This document shows, one piece after another, positions 10,121 through 24,955 of a stretch of 64,000 bases of DNA (its first letter is position 1; each line of letters starts with the position of its first letter). Made by a program: the position numbers and the translations under genes. The notes beneath the pieces were generated by a model, which was not told the DNA's origin, ran no database searches, and was given only the letters and a program-made list of their open reading frames with translations. The DNA lies in contig NZ_CP031013.1 of assembly GCF_003711205.1 (NCBI RefSeq), positions 3,452,501 through 3,516,500 of the forward strand. Direction: 5' to 3'. The DNA comes from Polaromonas sp. SP1 (lineage in GTDB: Bacteria; Pseudomonadota; Gammaproteobacteria; Burkholderiales; Burkholderiaceae_C).

Positions 10121-12661
10121 GTGATCTTGATCTGGTTGAAGCGGCTGTCTGCCGGACTGCTGGTGCTGGTGTTGCTGGCTGCGTCTGCAGCGGCGATTTA
10201 TGTGTATCGCACTTTTCCTTCGCTTGACGGCGAACTGAAGCTTGACGGCCTGCAGGGCCCGGTGGCCGTGGCGCGTGACGCCGCCGACGTCACCCACATC
10301 AAAGCCCGGTCGCCGCGCGACGCATGGTTCTCCCTCGGCTATGTCCATGCGCAAGAGCGCGGCTGGCAGCTGGAGTTGAACCGGCGCGTCATGCACGGCG
10401 AACTCTCCGAGGCGTTTGGCCCGGCCACGCTGGAGACCGACAAGCTGCTGCGGACCCTGGGCATCGTGCGCGCCGCCGAGCGGCAATGGCAAAACCTGCC
10501 GGCCGAAGGGCGTGACGCCATGCAGGCCTACAGCGACGGCATCAACGCGTTTTACGCCAACTCATCGCAAGCGCTTTCCCCCGAATTCCACATCCTCGGC
10601 GTCAAGCCGGGCGGCCCTTCGGGCAAGGCCTGGTCGCCGGTCGACAGCCTGGCCTGGTCGCTGATGATGGCGCTGGACCTGGGCGGCAACTGGGGCACCG
10701 AGTTTGCGCGCCTCTATGCCGCACGCACGCTGAAAACGGCGGAGCTCTGGCAGCTGTTTCCGCCTTACCCCGGTGAGCAGCCGGCTTCCGGCGTGGACTT
10801 TTCAAAGCGCTATGCCGAGCTGGGCGTCTACCGCACCGACATCCCGGTTGCTACAAAAAAGGTAGCGGTATCCCAAGGTGGGGATTGGGCTGGAGGCACT
10901 TTTGATGCCCAATCGCCGGTGGCTGCGGCCACAGCGGCGGTGGCCGGCGGCATCAACGACTGGGCCGCGGCGCTTGGCCAGGCCGACGGCAAGGGCTCCA
11001 ACAACTGGGTGGTGGCCGGCAACCACAGCCGCAGCGGCAAACCGCTGCTCGCCAACGATCCGCACCTGGGCCTGTCGGCCCCGGCGGTCTGGTACTTTGC
11101 GCACCTGCAGGCCGACGGGCTGGACGTGATCGGCGCCACCTTGCCGGGCTTGCCGTTTGTCGTGTTGGGGCGCACCCGGAAAGTGGCGTGGAGCTTTACC
11201 AATACGGCGCCGGATGTGCAGGACCTCTACCTGGAACAAATCAACCCGGCGAATCCGAAGCAGTACCGCGTTCCGGACAGCAATCCGAACGCAGAGGCTT
11301 GGGCGGAATTCCAGACCCGCGAGGAAACCATCAAGGTCAAGGGCCAGCCCGACCTGGTGCTGACCGTGCGCGAAAGCCGCCACGGCCCGGTGCTCAGCGA
11401 TGTGCAGAAGTCGCATGCGGACCTGCTGGACACCCGCAAGTATGTGATTGCGCTGCGCTGGAGCGCGCTCGACGCAGACAACCAGACTGTGCTGGCAGGG
11501 CTGCGCGCCAACCGGGCCCAATCAGGCGATGAAATGATCGCCGCGTTTGCCGCTTATCACTCGCCCATGCAAAACCTGGTCACGGCCGACGTCGACGGCG
11601 GCATGGCCTTCAAGGCGGCCGGCAAGGTCCCGCTGCGCAAACCCGGCAACGACATTCGCGGCATCGCACCGTCGCCTGGGTGGGATGCCCTTTACGACTG
11701 GGCCGGCTGGGCGCCCTATGACCAGACACCGCAAACCGGGCAGGGCGAGATCGAGGCCAAAGGCTGGCTGGCCACCGCCAACCAGCGCATCACGCCGCCC
11801 GGCTTCCCGATCTTCATGGGCCAGGACTGGACCGTGCCTTACCGCTACGACCGCATTGAGCAGCTGCTGGCGGCCACGCCGCTGCACGACATGGCGTCGA
11901 TGCAAAAAATCCAGGCCGACCAGCTGTCGCCCGCCACCGTCAAGCTGCTGCCGTTTCTGCAGAAAGCGCTGTCGCAGCCTTCCGGGCATCCGCTGGCGGA
12001 GCCGGCCCGCAAGGCCATGGCCGGTTTTGACGGCGTCATGCGTGCCGACCAGGCCGCACCGCTGATCTTCGCAGCCTGGGCGGACGAGCTCACACGCGGC
12101 ATCGTCGGCGGCAAACTGGGCGAGCCGGCACTGGGGGCGCTTTACGGCAAGCGCCATTTCAGGAGCACGCTGGAAGACGTTCTTGCGCGCAACGACGCCA
12201 ACTGGTGCGGCACTGCCGGGTGTGCCGCGCAATCCACGGCCGCATTGAGCCGCGCGCTGGATCGCCTGCAGGCGGCTTACGGTGCGGATGTTGCCAGCTG
12301 GACGTGGGGCAGGGCGCATCCGGCGCTGTCGGCCCACAAGCCGTTTGGCAATGTGCCGTTGCTGGCGCGCTTTTTTGACGTTCGTGTGCCCACCGGCGGC
12401 GACGCATTCACCGTCAACGTCGGCCAGTACTGGGCCACCAGCGACGACACACCGTTTGCCAACCGGCAGGCGGCCTCACTGCGTGCCATCTATGACATGG
12501 CGGATCCCGAAAATTCCCGCTTTATCTACCAGACAGGGCAAAGCGGGCTGGTGTTCTCCAGCCGCTATCGCGACATGCGGGGCAGCTGGGCGGCCGTTGA
12601 ATACCGGCCCCTGCAGATGAACCCGCCCGCATTTGCGCACGAGCTCACGCTGAAGCCCTGA
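10121..12661 (+). CDS. Penicillin acylase family (Ntn-hydrolase) protein
   Basis: An 846-residue precursor of the penicillin G acylase/AHL acylase family. GTG 10121 follows GGGGAGC and is directly followed by a hydrophobic N-terminal helix (LSAGLLVLVLLAASAAAIYV), so it is exported or membrane-anchored in the periplasm. Autocatalytic cleavage is expected before Ser293 in GKGSNNWVVAG, giving an alpha chain of about 292 residues and a beta chain of about 550. Other landmarks are SGKPLLANDPHL and GLPFVVLGRTRKVAWSFTN. The natural substrate could be acyl-homoserine lactones or other amides. A repeat copy encodes about residues 243-261. Confidence 0.88.
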   Translation: MILIWLKRLSAGLLVLVLLAASAAAIYVYRTFPSLDGELKLDGLQGPVAVARDAADVTHIKARSPRDAWFSLGYVHAQERGWQLELNRRVMHGELSEAFGPATLETDKLLRTLGIVRAAERQWQNLPAEGRDAMQAYSDGINAFYANSSQALSPEFHILGVKPGGPSGKAWSPVDSLAWSLMMALDLGGNWGTEFARLYAARTLKTAELWQLFPPYPGEQPASGVDFSKRYAELGVYRTDIPVATKKVAVSQGGDWAGGTFDAQSPVAAATAAVAGGINDWAAALGQADGKGSNNWVVAGNHSRSGKPLLANDPHLGLSAPAVWYFAHLQADGLDVIGATLPGLPFVVLGRTRKVAWSFTNTAPDVQDLYLEQINPANPKQYRVPDSNPNAEAWAEFQTREETIKVKGQPDLVLTVRESRHGPVLSDVQKSHADLLDTRKYVIALRWSALDADNQTVLAGLRANRAQSGDEMIAAFAAYHSPMQNLVTADVDGGMAFKAAGKVPLRKPGNDIRGIAPSPGWDALYDWAGWAPYDQTPQTGQGEIEAKGWLATANQRITPPGFPIFMGQDWTVPYRYDRIEQLLAATPLHDMASMQKIQADQLSPATVKLLPFLQKALSQPSGHPLAEPARKAMAGFDGVMRADQAAPLIFAAWADELTRGIVGGKLGEPALGALYGKRHFRSTLEDVLARNDANWCGTAGCAAQSTAALSRALDRLQAAYGADVASWTWGRAHPALSAHKPFGNVPLLARFFDVRVPTGGDAFTVNVGQYWATSDDTPFANRQAASLRAIYDMADPENSRFIYQTGQSGLVFSSRYRDMRGSWAAVEYRPLQMNPPAFAHELTLKP
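10849..10903 (+). repeat. Dispersed palindrome-headed repeat, copy C (inside acylase gene)
   Basis: It reads TGCTACAAAAAAGGTAGC, a spacer containing TATCCCAAGGTGGGGAT, then TGGGCTGGAGGCACTTTTG. It is more diverged at the head (GCTAC/GTAGC) but shares the GGGCTGGAGGC tail with copies D and E. It is in frame and lies in the alpha-chain segment just before the autoproteolysis site. Confidence 0.55.
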
Positions 12662-12670
12662 CGCCGGTGC

Positions 12671-14845
12671 TTACGCCGGAATGGCGTCGACGTTGAGCCG
12701 GTCCCAGTGGCGGTGCAGGGCAATAGCGGCCATGAAATCCTGCGACACCTGGCCGTCCGTCACCTTGCGTGCATCGGCAATGATCACACCCGGGGTCGGC
12801 ACATGCAGTGATTCCGGGTCTTTGCCCATGCTGAACCCCAGCGTGCCCAACAACTGCACGCCGTCGTTCACGGCGCAGATCGTCTTGCAGTGTTTGTAGG
12901 CTTCCAGCACAAAGTGCACGGCGTCGCCCATCGCACCCAGCGCAGCGGCGCTGTCGCTTCCGCCTGGAATCAGCACCGCATCGAACATCACCGACGGCAT
13001 GTTGGTAAAGGTATGGTCCACCGCCAGCTGCCGGCCCGAGGACGTGCTGATGGTGCCCAGGTGCGGCGCGACAAGCTTGCACTGGGCGCCGGCCTCTGTC
13101 AGGTCCTGCTGCAGGCGCTTGAGGGCGCCGGCCTCCACGCCGTCGGCCACCAGGATCGCCACCTTGCGTGTTTTGATGCTGCCGCCCGGCCGGCCCACCA
13201 TGCGCAGGGCCGGGTCTTCCTCGACCTTGCTGGTGATGCGGTAGTCGCGAAAGCCCAGGCGGCCGGCGGCGGCTTTCGGGTCCGGCGGCTTGATGCCCAG
13301 CGGCGCCGCCACGCGGGCCGCCAGTTTCAAATCGACATGGGCCAGGTTGTCCACCATGCGCTGGCGCACCTCGGGCGTTTCAACCTTGGAGAGCTCAAAA
13401 CGGAACGCCGCCACGATGTGGTCTTTTTCGACCGTGCTCTGGCTGTTCCAGAACAGCGTGGCCTGTGAGAAATGGTCGTCAAACGACGGGCTGCGGCGGC
13501 GGATTTTCGGCGACTCGAGCTGTTCGGGATAAGACTGGAAGCCTTGCGCGCCGCCGTCCACCCGGAACTCCGTGCCATTGCCCAGCGTATTGGGCTCATA
13601 GGCCACGCGGCCCTTGGCGATGGTCTGGCGGTGCAGGCCGTCGCGCTGGAAGTTGTGCATGGGGCACACCGCGCGGTTGATGGGAATCTCATGGAAATTC
13701 GCACCGCCCAGGCGTGACAGCTGCGTATCGGTATAGGAAAAAAGACGGCCCTGCAACAAGGGGTCGTTGGAGAAATCGATGCCCGGCACCAGGTGCCCGG
13801 GGTGAAACGCCACCTGCTCGGTCTCGGCAAAGAAGTTGTCCGGATTGCGGTTCAGCACCATCTTGCCGATCAGCTGCACCGGCACCCGCTCTTCCGGGAT
13901 CAGCTTGGTCGGGTCCAGGATGTCGAAGCCCAGTTCGTCTTCCTTGCCTTCGTCCACGATCTGCACGCCCAGTTCCCATTCGGGGAAATTGCCGCTCTCG
14001 ATCGCTTCCCACAGGTCGCGGCGGTGAAAGTCGGCATCCTTGCCGGCGATCTTTTGCGCCTCATCCCACACCAGGCTGTGAATGCCCAGCTTGGGTTTCC
14101 AGTGGAACTTGACGAAGTACGACTCGCCGCGCGCATTGATGAAACGAAAGGCGTGAATGCCGAAACCTTCCATCATGCGCAGGCTGCGCGGGATGGCGCG
14201 GTCCGACATCGCCCACATCAGCATGTGGGTGGACTCGGGCATCAGCGAGGCGAAGTCCCAGAAGGTGTCGTGCGCGCTGGCGGCCTGGGGCATGCCGTGA
14301 TGGGGCTCGGGTTTGACGGCATGGATCAGGTCCGGAAACTTGATTGCATCCTGGATAAAGAACACCGGGATGTTGTTGCCCACCAGGTCGTAGTTGCCTT
14401 CAGAGGTATAGAACTTGACGGCAAATCCGCGAACGTCCCGCACGGTGTCGGCGGAGCCCTGGGAGCCCGCCACGGTGGAAAAGCGCACGAAGACCGGTGT
14501 TTCCACATCCGGGTCCTGCAAAAACGCGGCACTGGTGTACTGCACCATGGACTTGTAGGGCTTGAAGTAACCGTGCGCGCCGGAACCGCGCGCATGCACG
14601 GCGCGCTCCGGGATGCGTTCGTGGTCGAAGTGGGTGATTTTTTCGCGGAGGATGAAGTCCTCCAGCAGGGTGGGGCCGCGCCCGCCCGCCTTCAGTGAAT
14701 TGTGGTTGTCGGGCAGTTGCAGGCCCTGGTTGGTCGTCAGCACCGGCGCAACGCCGGTGGTGAAACCCTCAAGCTGTGTCTTCTTGTCTTTCGCGCCATC
14801 CGTATTTCGGCCTGGGTTTGCAGCGTTGCGCTTGGAGGGCGGCAT
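12671..14845 (-). CDS. katE: Large-subunit monofunctional catalase (HPII type)
   Basis: A 724-residue clade 2 catalase, decomposing hydrogen peroxide to water and oxygen. Distal His84 (AVHARGSG), Asn157 (DLVGNNIP) and the proximal haem ligand Tyr371 ([14 protein letters not shown]) are all present. After the catalase core comes the flavodoxin/DJ-1-like C-terminal domain typical of HPII ([17 protein letters not shown] ... [12 protein letters not shown]). It is convergent with the acylase gene (9-base gap) and has no operon partner. Large-subunit catalases are commonly stationary-phase or peroxide induced; no regulator site was identified. Confidence 0.95.
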   Translation of the reverse strand: MPPSKRNAANPGRNTDGAKDKKTQLEGFTTGVAPVLTTNQGLQLPDNHNSLKAGGRGPTLLEDFILREKITHFDHERIPERAVHARGSGAHGYFKPYKSMVQYTSAAFLQDPDVETPVFVRFSTVAGSQGSADTVRDVRGFAVKFYTSEGNYDLVGNNIPVFFIQDAIKFPDLIHAVKPEPHHGMPQAASAHDTFWDFASLMPESTHMLMWAMSDRAIPRSLRMMEGFGIHAFRFINARGESYFVKFHWKPKLGIHSLVWDEAQKIAGKDADFHRRDLWEAIESGNFPEWELGVQIVDEGKEDELGFDILDPTKLIPEERVPVQLIGKMVLNRNPDNFFAETEQVAFHPGHLVPGIDFSNDPLLQGRLFSYTDTQLSRLGGANFHEIPINRAVCPMHNFQRDGLHRQTIAKGRVAYEPNTLGNGTEFRVDGGAQGFQSYPEQLESPKIRRRSPSFDDHFSQATLFWNSQSTVEKDHIVAAFRFELSKVETPEVRQRMVDNLAHVDLKLAARVAAPLGIKPPDPKAAAGRLGFRDYRITSKVEEDPALRMVGRPGGSIKTRKVAILVADGVEAGALKRLQQDLTEAGAQCKLVAPHLGTISTSSGRQLAVDHTFTNMPSVMFDAVLIPGGSDSAAALGAMGDAVHFVLEAYKHCKTICAVNDGVQLLGTLGFSMGKDPESLHVPTPGVIIADARKVTDGQVSQDFMAAIALHRHWDRLNVDAIPA

Positions 14846-14984
14846 GGAGAGTCCTTGATTGAATGAAAAAATGCAGAGGAACCCGGTGCTTCATGACCGG
14901 GTGGCCGGGTGAGTCAGGAAATCAGAAAAAGAAAAAGAAAGGTAATGAGAAAGGAAATGCAGAACTGCGCAGTGACTGCCGTGA

Positions 14985-15254
14985 TCACGTGTCCAGCAGG
15001 CCTTCCAGAACCTTCACGCCGGCAAGCAGTGCCAGCGCACCGACCGTTCCGGCCAGGCACCAGGCCATGAATTCCTGAACAACGGCCGCCAGCGACTCAG
15101 GCAATGCCATGGAGAACAAAAACAGGCCGGCAGCGCACACCAGCACGGTCAGGAAGGCATGAAGCAGGTCAATGTCTTTGCGGTTTTCGCGAACGCGCCA
15201 GGTCGTGAAAAGCCCGGCGGCCATTCCGGCCAAAAGTCCGGCCAGCAGTTTCAT
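14985..15254 (-). CDS. Small membrane protein, unknown function
   Basis: An 89-residue protein with three predicted hydrophobic segments, around residues 3-15, 29-50 and 60-85. It begins MKLLAGLLAGMAAGLFTTW. The ATG at 15254 has GGAGAAAC upstream on the minus strand. No conserved motif is recognised. It lies upstream of katE on the same strand with a 139-base gap, so co-transcription is possible but not shown. Confidence 0.6.
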   Translation of the reverse strand: MKLLAGLLAGMAAGLFTTWRVRENRKDIDLLHAFLTVLVCAAGLFLFSMALPESLAAVVQEFMAWCLAGTVGALALLAGVKVLEGLLDT

Positions 15255-15577
15255 GATGTTTCTCCGTGGTTGTTCGCTTGTTGCAGTTCAGGTTTTGCAG
15301 CCCCGGGCAGTTTTAGCGGCCCGTTGCCAGACCATAAATGCAGGGGCCCCGCAAACCAGTAGCCCGATGACGGCCCCCTGTGTAAGGCCTTTCTTTTCCT
15401 GGCGTAAGACTTGGCTTACCGCCGGCGGAGTACGCGGCGATGCGGGCGAGTGGCCGCACGTGGCCTTTTCTCCTACACGGCCATGGTGAGCCTTCCGGCA
15501 ATGCGCCAGGCATGCGTCACGTAAATTCAAAGGCATGAAACCCGTCGAGATTTACACCTGCTACTAAGGGCCTGAAC
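15255..15577. other. Intergenic region with one doubtful ORF
   Basis: A 323-base divergent region between the small membrane protein and the receiver gene. It contains an 82-codon minus-strand frame (15288-15536) with one hydrophobic stretch (LTQGAVIGLLVCGAPAFMVW), but its N-terminal half looks non-coding and no ribosome binding site supports it. I treat it as unproven. No operator was recognised. Confidence 0.4.
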
Positions 15578-15994
15578 ATGAAAATGAGAACCTACCTGGT
15601 AGAGGACAACCCCACCATCCGCGAGAACCTGATCAGCACGCTGGAGGAACTCGCTCCGGTTGAAGCGGTCGGCTGCTCGGAAACCGAAGATGAAGGCGCA
15701 GCGTGGCTGACCCGCAACGAAGCGCAGTGGGACCTGGCCATCGTGGACCTGTTCCTTAAAAAAGGCAGCGGCCTCCATGTGCTGGAGGCTTGCCGCAGGC
15801 GCAAGCCCCTCCAGAAAGTGGTGGTCTTCAGCAACTACGCCACCCAGGAAATGCGAAGGCGCTGCGCTGAACTCGGCGTGGATGCCGTATTCGACAAATC
15901 CACAGAGATCGATTGCCTGCTTGCCTATTGCGTCACCCAGGGCCAGAAGCTTGGCGCTGTGGCCAATGACGATTGCCAGCTGCAAACGGCTTGA
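15578..15994 (+). CDS. Stand-alone receiver-domain response regulator
   Basis: A 138-residue single REC domain. Acidic pocket residues lie in YLVEDNPT, the phospho-acceptor Asp in LAIVDLFLKKGSG, Thr/Ser in VVFSNYA, and Lys in FDKSTE. There is no output domain, so it probably signals by protein contact. It resembles the second stand-alone receiver at 54924. No cognate kinase is adjacent; the HAMP hybrid kinase locus lies 3 kb downstream. Confidence 0.85.
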   Translation: MKMRTYLVEDNPTIRENLISTLEELAPVEAVGCSETEDEGAAWLTRNEAQWDLAIVDLFLKKGSGLHVLEACRRRKPLQKVVVFSNYATQEMRRRCAELGVDAVFDKSTEIDCLLAYCVTQGQKLGAVANDDCQLQTA

Positions 15995-16028
15995 TAAACG
16001 GCCTGATTTTTAACGCCTGTGATTTTTA

Positions 16029-16388
16029 ATGCCTGATATGTCAACCGTTTTATCTACACCGTCATCCACACTGTCGCCCCTGGTGAACCCGCCGTCGTTA
16101 CCGGCTGCCGTCTTGCCCAACGGCGGGTCGCGGGATCTGGGGGAGGATGTGCTTCAGTCGGCGGAAGAGGCGGTGCTGGCGCGAGATCCGCTTACCGCGG
16201 CGGTAGATGCGGCGCCCTTCAGCGCAGCGCGCACTGGTCGCCGAACCGCCGGCCATCCGGCGGGCAAGTCTTACCTGGGTGCCATTCGCTCGCAGGTTGC
16301 CGCCCACCCCGGCCGGTGCGCCTTGATTGCCGCCGCTGCCGGCGCGCTGGTTGCCGCCTTGTTGCGCCGGCAGTGGAGGGGGCGGTAA
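16029..16388 (+). CDS. ElaB/YqjD-like membrane-anchored protein (tentative)
   Basis: A 119-residue protein with a low-complexity Ser/Pro-rich N-terminus. Its C-terminus, VAAHPGRCALIAAAAGALVAALLRRQWRGR, resembles in organisation the tail anchor of the ElaB/YqjD (DUF883) family, whose members attach ribosomes to the inner membrane in stationary phase. The N-terminal half is unlike that family and an alternative ATG exists at 16038, so the assignment is tentative. It starts 34 bases after the receiver gene. Confidence 0.55.
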   Translation: MPDMSTVLSTPSSTLSPLVNPPSLPAAVLPNGGSRDLGEDVLQSAEEAVLARDPLTAAVDAAPFSAARTGRRTAGHPAGKSYLGAIRSQVAAHPGRCALIAAAAGALVAALLRRQWRGR

Positions 16389-16475
16389 GCGGGGCAAGAG
16401 CCAAGAGGCCGTCAAGAGGGCGTTGCAAGCTCGGCCCAGCAACCAACGCGTGCGCAGGTTGTGCCCATGTGGATC

Positions 16476-16530
16476 GCTATTAATTTAATAGCATAAAGCC
16501 TATATAAATAAAGGGCTGGAGGCCGATTTT
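16476..16530 (+). repeat. Dispersed palindrome-headed repeat, copy D
   Basis: It reads GCTATTAATTTAATAGC (an almost perfect palindrome), a 22-base AT-rich spacer, then GGGCTGGAGGCCGATTTT. It is one of the two cleanest intergenic copies and lies upstream of the small proline-rich gene. Confidence 0.75.
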
Positions 16531-16554
16531 CCATAATTTCAGGCGCCAGCGTTT

Positions 16555-16590
16555 CCGTCCACCCTGTCCACTCCGTCCACTCCGTCCATT
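16555..16590 (+). repeat. Short 9-bp tandem repeat
   Basis: Three to four imperfect tandem copies of TCCACTCCG lie between repeat copy D and the ribosome binding site of the next gene. It is probably part of the untranslated leader and could vary in length between strains. Confidence 0.5.
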
Positions 16591-16617
16591 CTTTCCCTTT
16601 TTCAGTAAGGAATCTCC

Positions 16618-16815
16618 ATGCATCTTCAGCTCCACGTTCCCGTGCCGCAGCCAAGCCCAGGCGCTCCCACCTATGTCCCGAATGAAGTTCCGCCTTTAGT
16701 TGTTCCGCCGGCGCCCGGCACCCCACCTGAGGTCACCGATCCTCCGCCTGCAGGACCCACTTTGCCGATCCGCGAGCCAGGGACGAATATTCCGCCGCAG
16801 GCTTCACCGCATTAA
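16618..16815 (+). CDS. Small proline-rich protein
   Basis: A 65-residue protein in which about one residue in three is proline (VPPAPGTPPEV, DPPPAGPTLP). AAGGA lies about 8 bases before the ATG, which supports translation. It has no membrane segment or signal peptide and is expected to be disordered. It ends 9 bases from the convergent secreted-protein gene. The function is unknown. Confidence 0.5.
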   Translation: MHLQLHVPVPQPSPGAPTYVPNEVPPLVVPPAPGTPPEVTDPPPAGPTLPIREPGTNIPPQASPH

Positions 16816-16824
16816 AGGCACGGC

Positions 16825-17766
16825 CTACAACGGCGTCTGCTGACGCTGGTATTCGGCCCGCTTCATGACCAGGTAGTCTTCCTTGTCCACCTCATGAAGC
16901 TGGCGGGGGTATTGTTCGGTCGCATCAAACCAGTGCTGCAGGCGCAGTTCAAGCTGCTGCGCCGCCGGCTTGTCGACGGAGGCCAGGTACGCTTCGATCG
17001 CCAGGTAGTAGCGCATGGTGTTGCGCTCGACGGCCCCGCGCATGCCTTCGACATAGACATTGGCCGGCCCCTGGTGCACCTGGGTGAAACCGACCTTGCC
17101 GTTGCCCACCGTGGCGAGGTAGCCCTGCATGGCCAGGCGGCTGGCCACGCCGTAACCATACGAGTAGCGCATGTGCATGAAGGTCTTGCCGCCCGGCAGC
17201 GGAACGGCCTGCAGTTCGATCCGGTAGTTGTTGGTGCCCAGCGGGCCCTTGTCGGCCTGAAGCTGCGCAGCCAGGTAGTTGGGGGATGCGGCGGCAAGCC
17301 GGTAGGCGAACTGGAGCGAAAACGCGTCCGCCAGCTCTTGTGCCGTTTTCTTGCCCACGCTGACTCTCAGCATGCTCGGGCTGCCGTCGGACCCTGCGTG
17401 GCAGTATTTGGTGTTGATGTGCAGGATCAGCATTTCACACCAGCGGTGGGGGCTCTTGAATGTGGTGCTGACAGTGCTGAAGGGTGAATCAAGCACCGCA
17501 TAGGCATTGCCGCTGACCATGTTGTTGCCCTCCGAAGAATCCAGGAACAAAGGCCGGCGATAAGCGTTTTCCGCCAGTTGTTTGCTCAGGGCGGCGTGCT
17601 TTTCCAGCAGGGCCGCGGCGCCTGGTTCGGTGCCCGTTGCGGCAACGTGCTGCGCCTGTACAAGGCCGGGGGTAGCCAGGGCCAATGCCGCGAGGCAGCT
17701 CAGCCGGACAACAAAATTCGAAAGGTTCGGGAAAGGGTTCGGGAAAGGGTTCGGGATAGTGCGCAT
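16825..17766 (-). CDS. Secreted/periplasmic protein of unknown function
   Basis: A 313-residue protein. ATG 17766 is chosen because it places a signal peptide at the N-terminus (VVRLSCLAALALATPGLVQA, cleavage likely after AQA-type residues about 37-39). Before the signal core is a short repeated motif, NPFPNPFPN, encoded by a GGTTCGGGAAA tandem repeat. The mature part contains two Cys in a CEMLILHINTKYCHAG segment that may form a disulfide. No enzyme motif was recognised. Confidence 0.65.
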   Translation of the reverse strand: MRTIPNPFPNPFPNLSNFVVRLSCLAALALATPGLVQAQHVAATGTEPGAAALLEKHAALSKQLAENAYRRPLFLDSSEGNNMVSGNAYAVLDSPFSTVSTTFKSPHRWCEMLILHINTKYCHAGSDGSPSMLRVSVGKKTAQELADAFSLQFAYRLAAASPNYLAAQLQADKGPLGTNNYRIELQAVPLPGGKTFMHMRYSYGYGVASRLAMQGYLATVGNGKVGFTQVHQGPANVYVEGMRGAVERNTMRYYLAIEAYLASVDKPAAQQLELRLQHWFDATEQYPRQLHEVDKEDYLVMKRAEYQRQQTPL

Positions 17767-17867
17767 GGCACCAGTTTGCCAGCGGGAAAGCATTGGTTTG
17801 GCGATACGCTCCGCCGTCCTACAAGCATTTGTTGCAACGGGGAAGGCGAAAGGCGCGAGTGTTTTGT

Positions 17868-18587
17868 TCAGGCCTGCCCGGCCATGCTTACATCCTGGGG
17901 GGCGTTCTGGGTGGCGGATGGAAATGCCATCACCACCTCGTCTTCGGTATGGCTCAGGCGGACAAGGGTGCCGGCCAGCGCCTGCACATCGCGCCACTCA
18001 ATGCGCCGGTAAGGTTTGCTGCCCGGCAGGCTCGCCGGTGCATTGGTCTTCTTCAATGAGACCCGGATGGAAACGGTGCCGTCTGAAGACTCTGCCTCGA
18101 CCACGATCTCATGCGGCGTGGCCGTCGCGTCGGTCAGGGCAATCACGGCGGCGGTAAATACGTTGCGAAGCGCCGTAAGGGAGATCTCCCCCTCGGCCTG
18201 CGACGTATTGTTGGTGATGGAAAAGCTCCTGAAGGAGAGCTCCGTGGCGATCATGTCCAGGCACTCCGCCACGCCCTTGCTGGCGGCAACGAGCGGGTCC
18301 TCCTTGGGCGCAAACCAGCCCATCAGGCTCATGCAGGACGCTGCCGCCTCTTTGGACAAGGCGACGATATCGCGGGCGTTTTTTAACAGGGCTTCCGGGG
18401 CAGTCTCCGGTTTTTGCAAACGTCTTTCCAGCATGCCGGCAACCATGGCAATAGGCTGCAAGGACCCGGCCATGTTGTGGCGGATGACGGGCGCCAGCCG
18501 TCGCAGGAGTGCGTACTGCGCCGCTTCTGCCTGCGTGTTGCCTGAATCTGCTTGCTGGTTTGCCACGCGGTTTGACTGAGTGTTCAT
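17868..18587 (-). CDS. Histidine-kinase-like protein with atypical ATPase domain
   Basis: A 239-residue soluble protein starting at ATG 18587. Residues 22-90 look like a DHp helical hairpin with a candidate phospho-acceptor in VIRHNMAGSLQPIAMVAGML. The C-terminal half has the predicted strand pattern of a Bergerat fold (IVVEAESSDGTVSIRVS) but lacks recognisable N, G1 and G2 boxes, so kinase activity is doubtful. It may serve as a phosphotransferase, as ChpT-type proteins do. It is divergent from the giant hybrid kinase across a 285-base shared promoter region, which suggests a shared pathway. Confidence 0.6.
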   Translation of the reverse strand: MNTQSNRVANQQADSGNTQAEAAQYALLRRLAPVIRHNMAGSLQPIAMVAGMLERRLQKPETAPEALLKNARDIVALSKEAAASCMSLMGWFAPKEDPLVAASKGVAECLDMIATELSFRSFSITNNTSQAEGEISLTALRNVFTAAVIALTDATATPHEIVVEAESSDGTVSIRVSLKKTNAPASLPGSKPYRRIEWRDVQALAGTLVRLSHTEDEVVMAFPSATQNAPQDVSMAGQA

Positions 18588-18872
18588 GTTGCTTGTACCG
18601 TTGAAATGCGCCGCGAAATTGCGCGCCCTGACGCAGGCCAAACCACGCAGCCCGCGAAACATTTGCTGCCTGTTTTTTCAGGACGTAACTGAAAAATATA
18701 CAGCGTTTGCAAAGGAATCCGCGTAGGCCAAAACCTACACTTCGCGCCTTGTATCGAACACGCCTCAATTTACTTTTCCCAGAGGGGAAATACCCCGCGA
18801 TTTTGTTGTCACCCTGGATATTCGCGAGTAATCTCGGCACCCGTTTATACAAAACGTTACCGTCAACACAGG

Positions 18873-24923
<6,051 letters not shown>

Positions 24924-24955
24924 GCGCCGTTTTGCAGCCGCAGGAGCCGGCCAAC

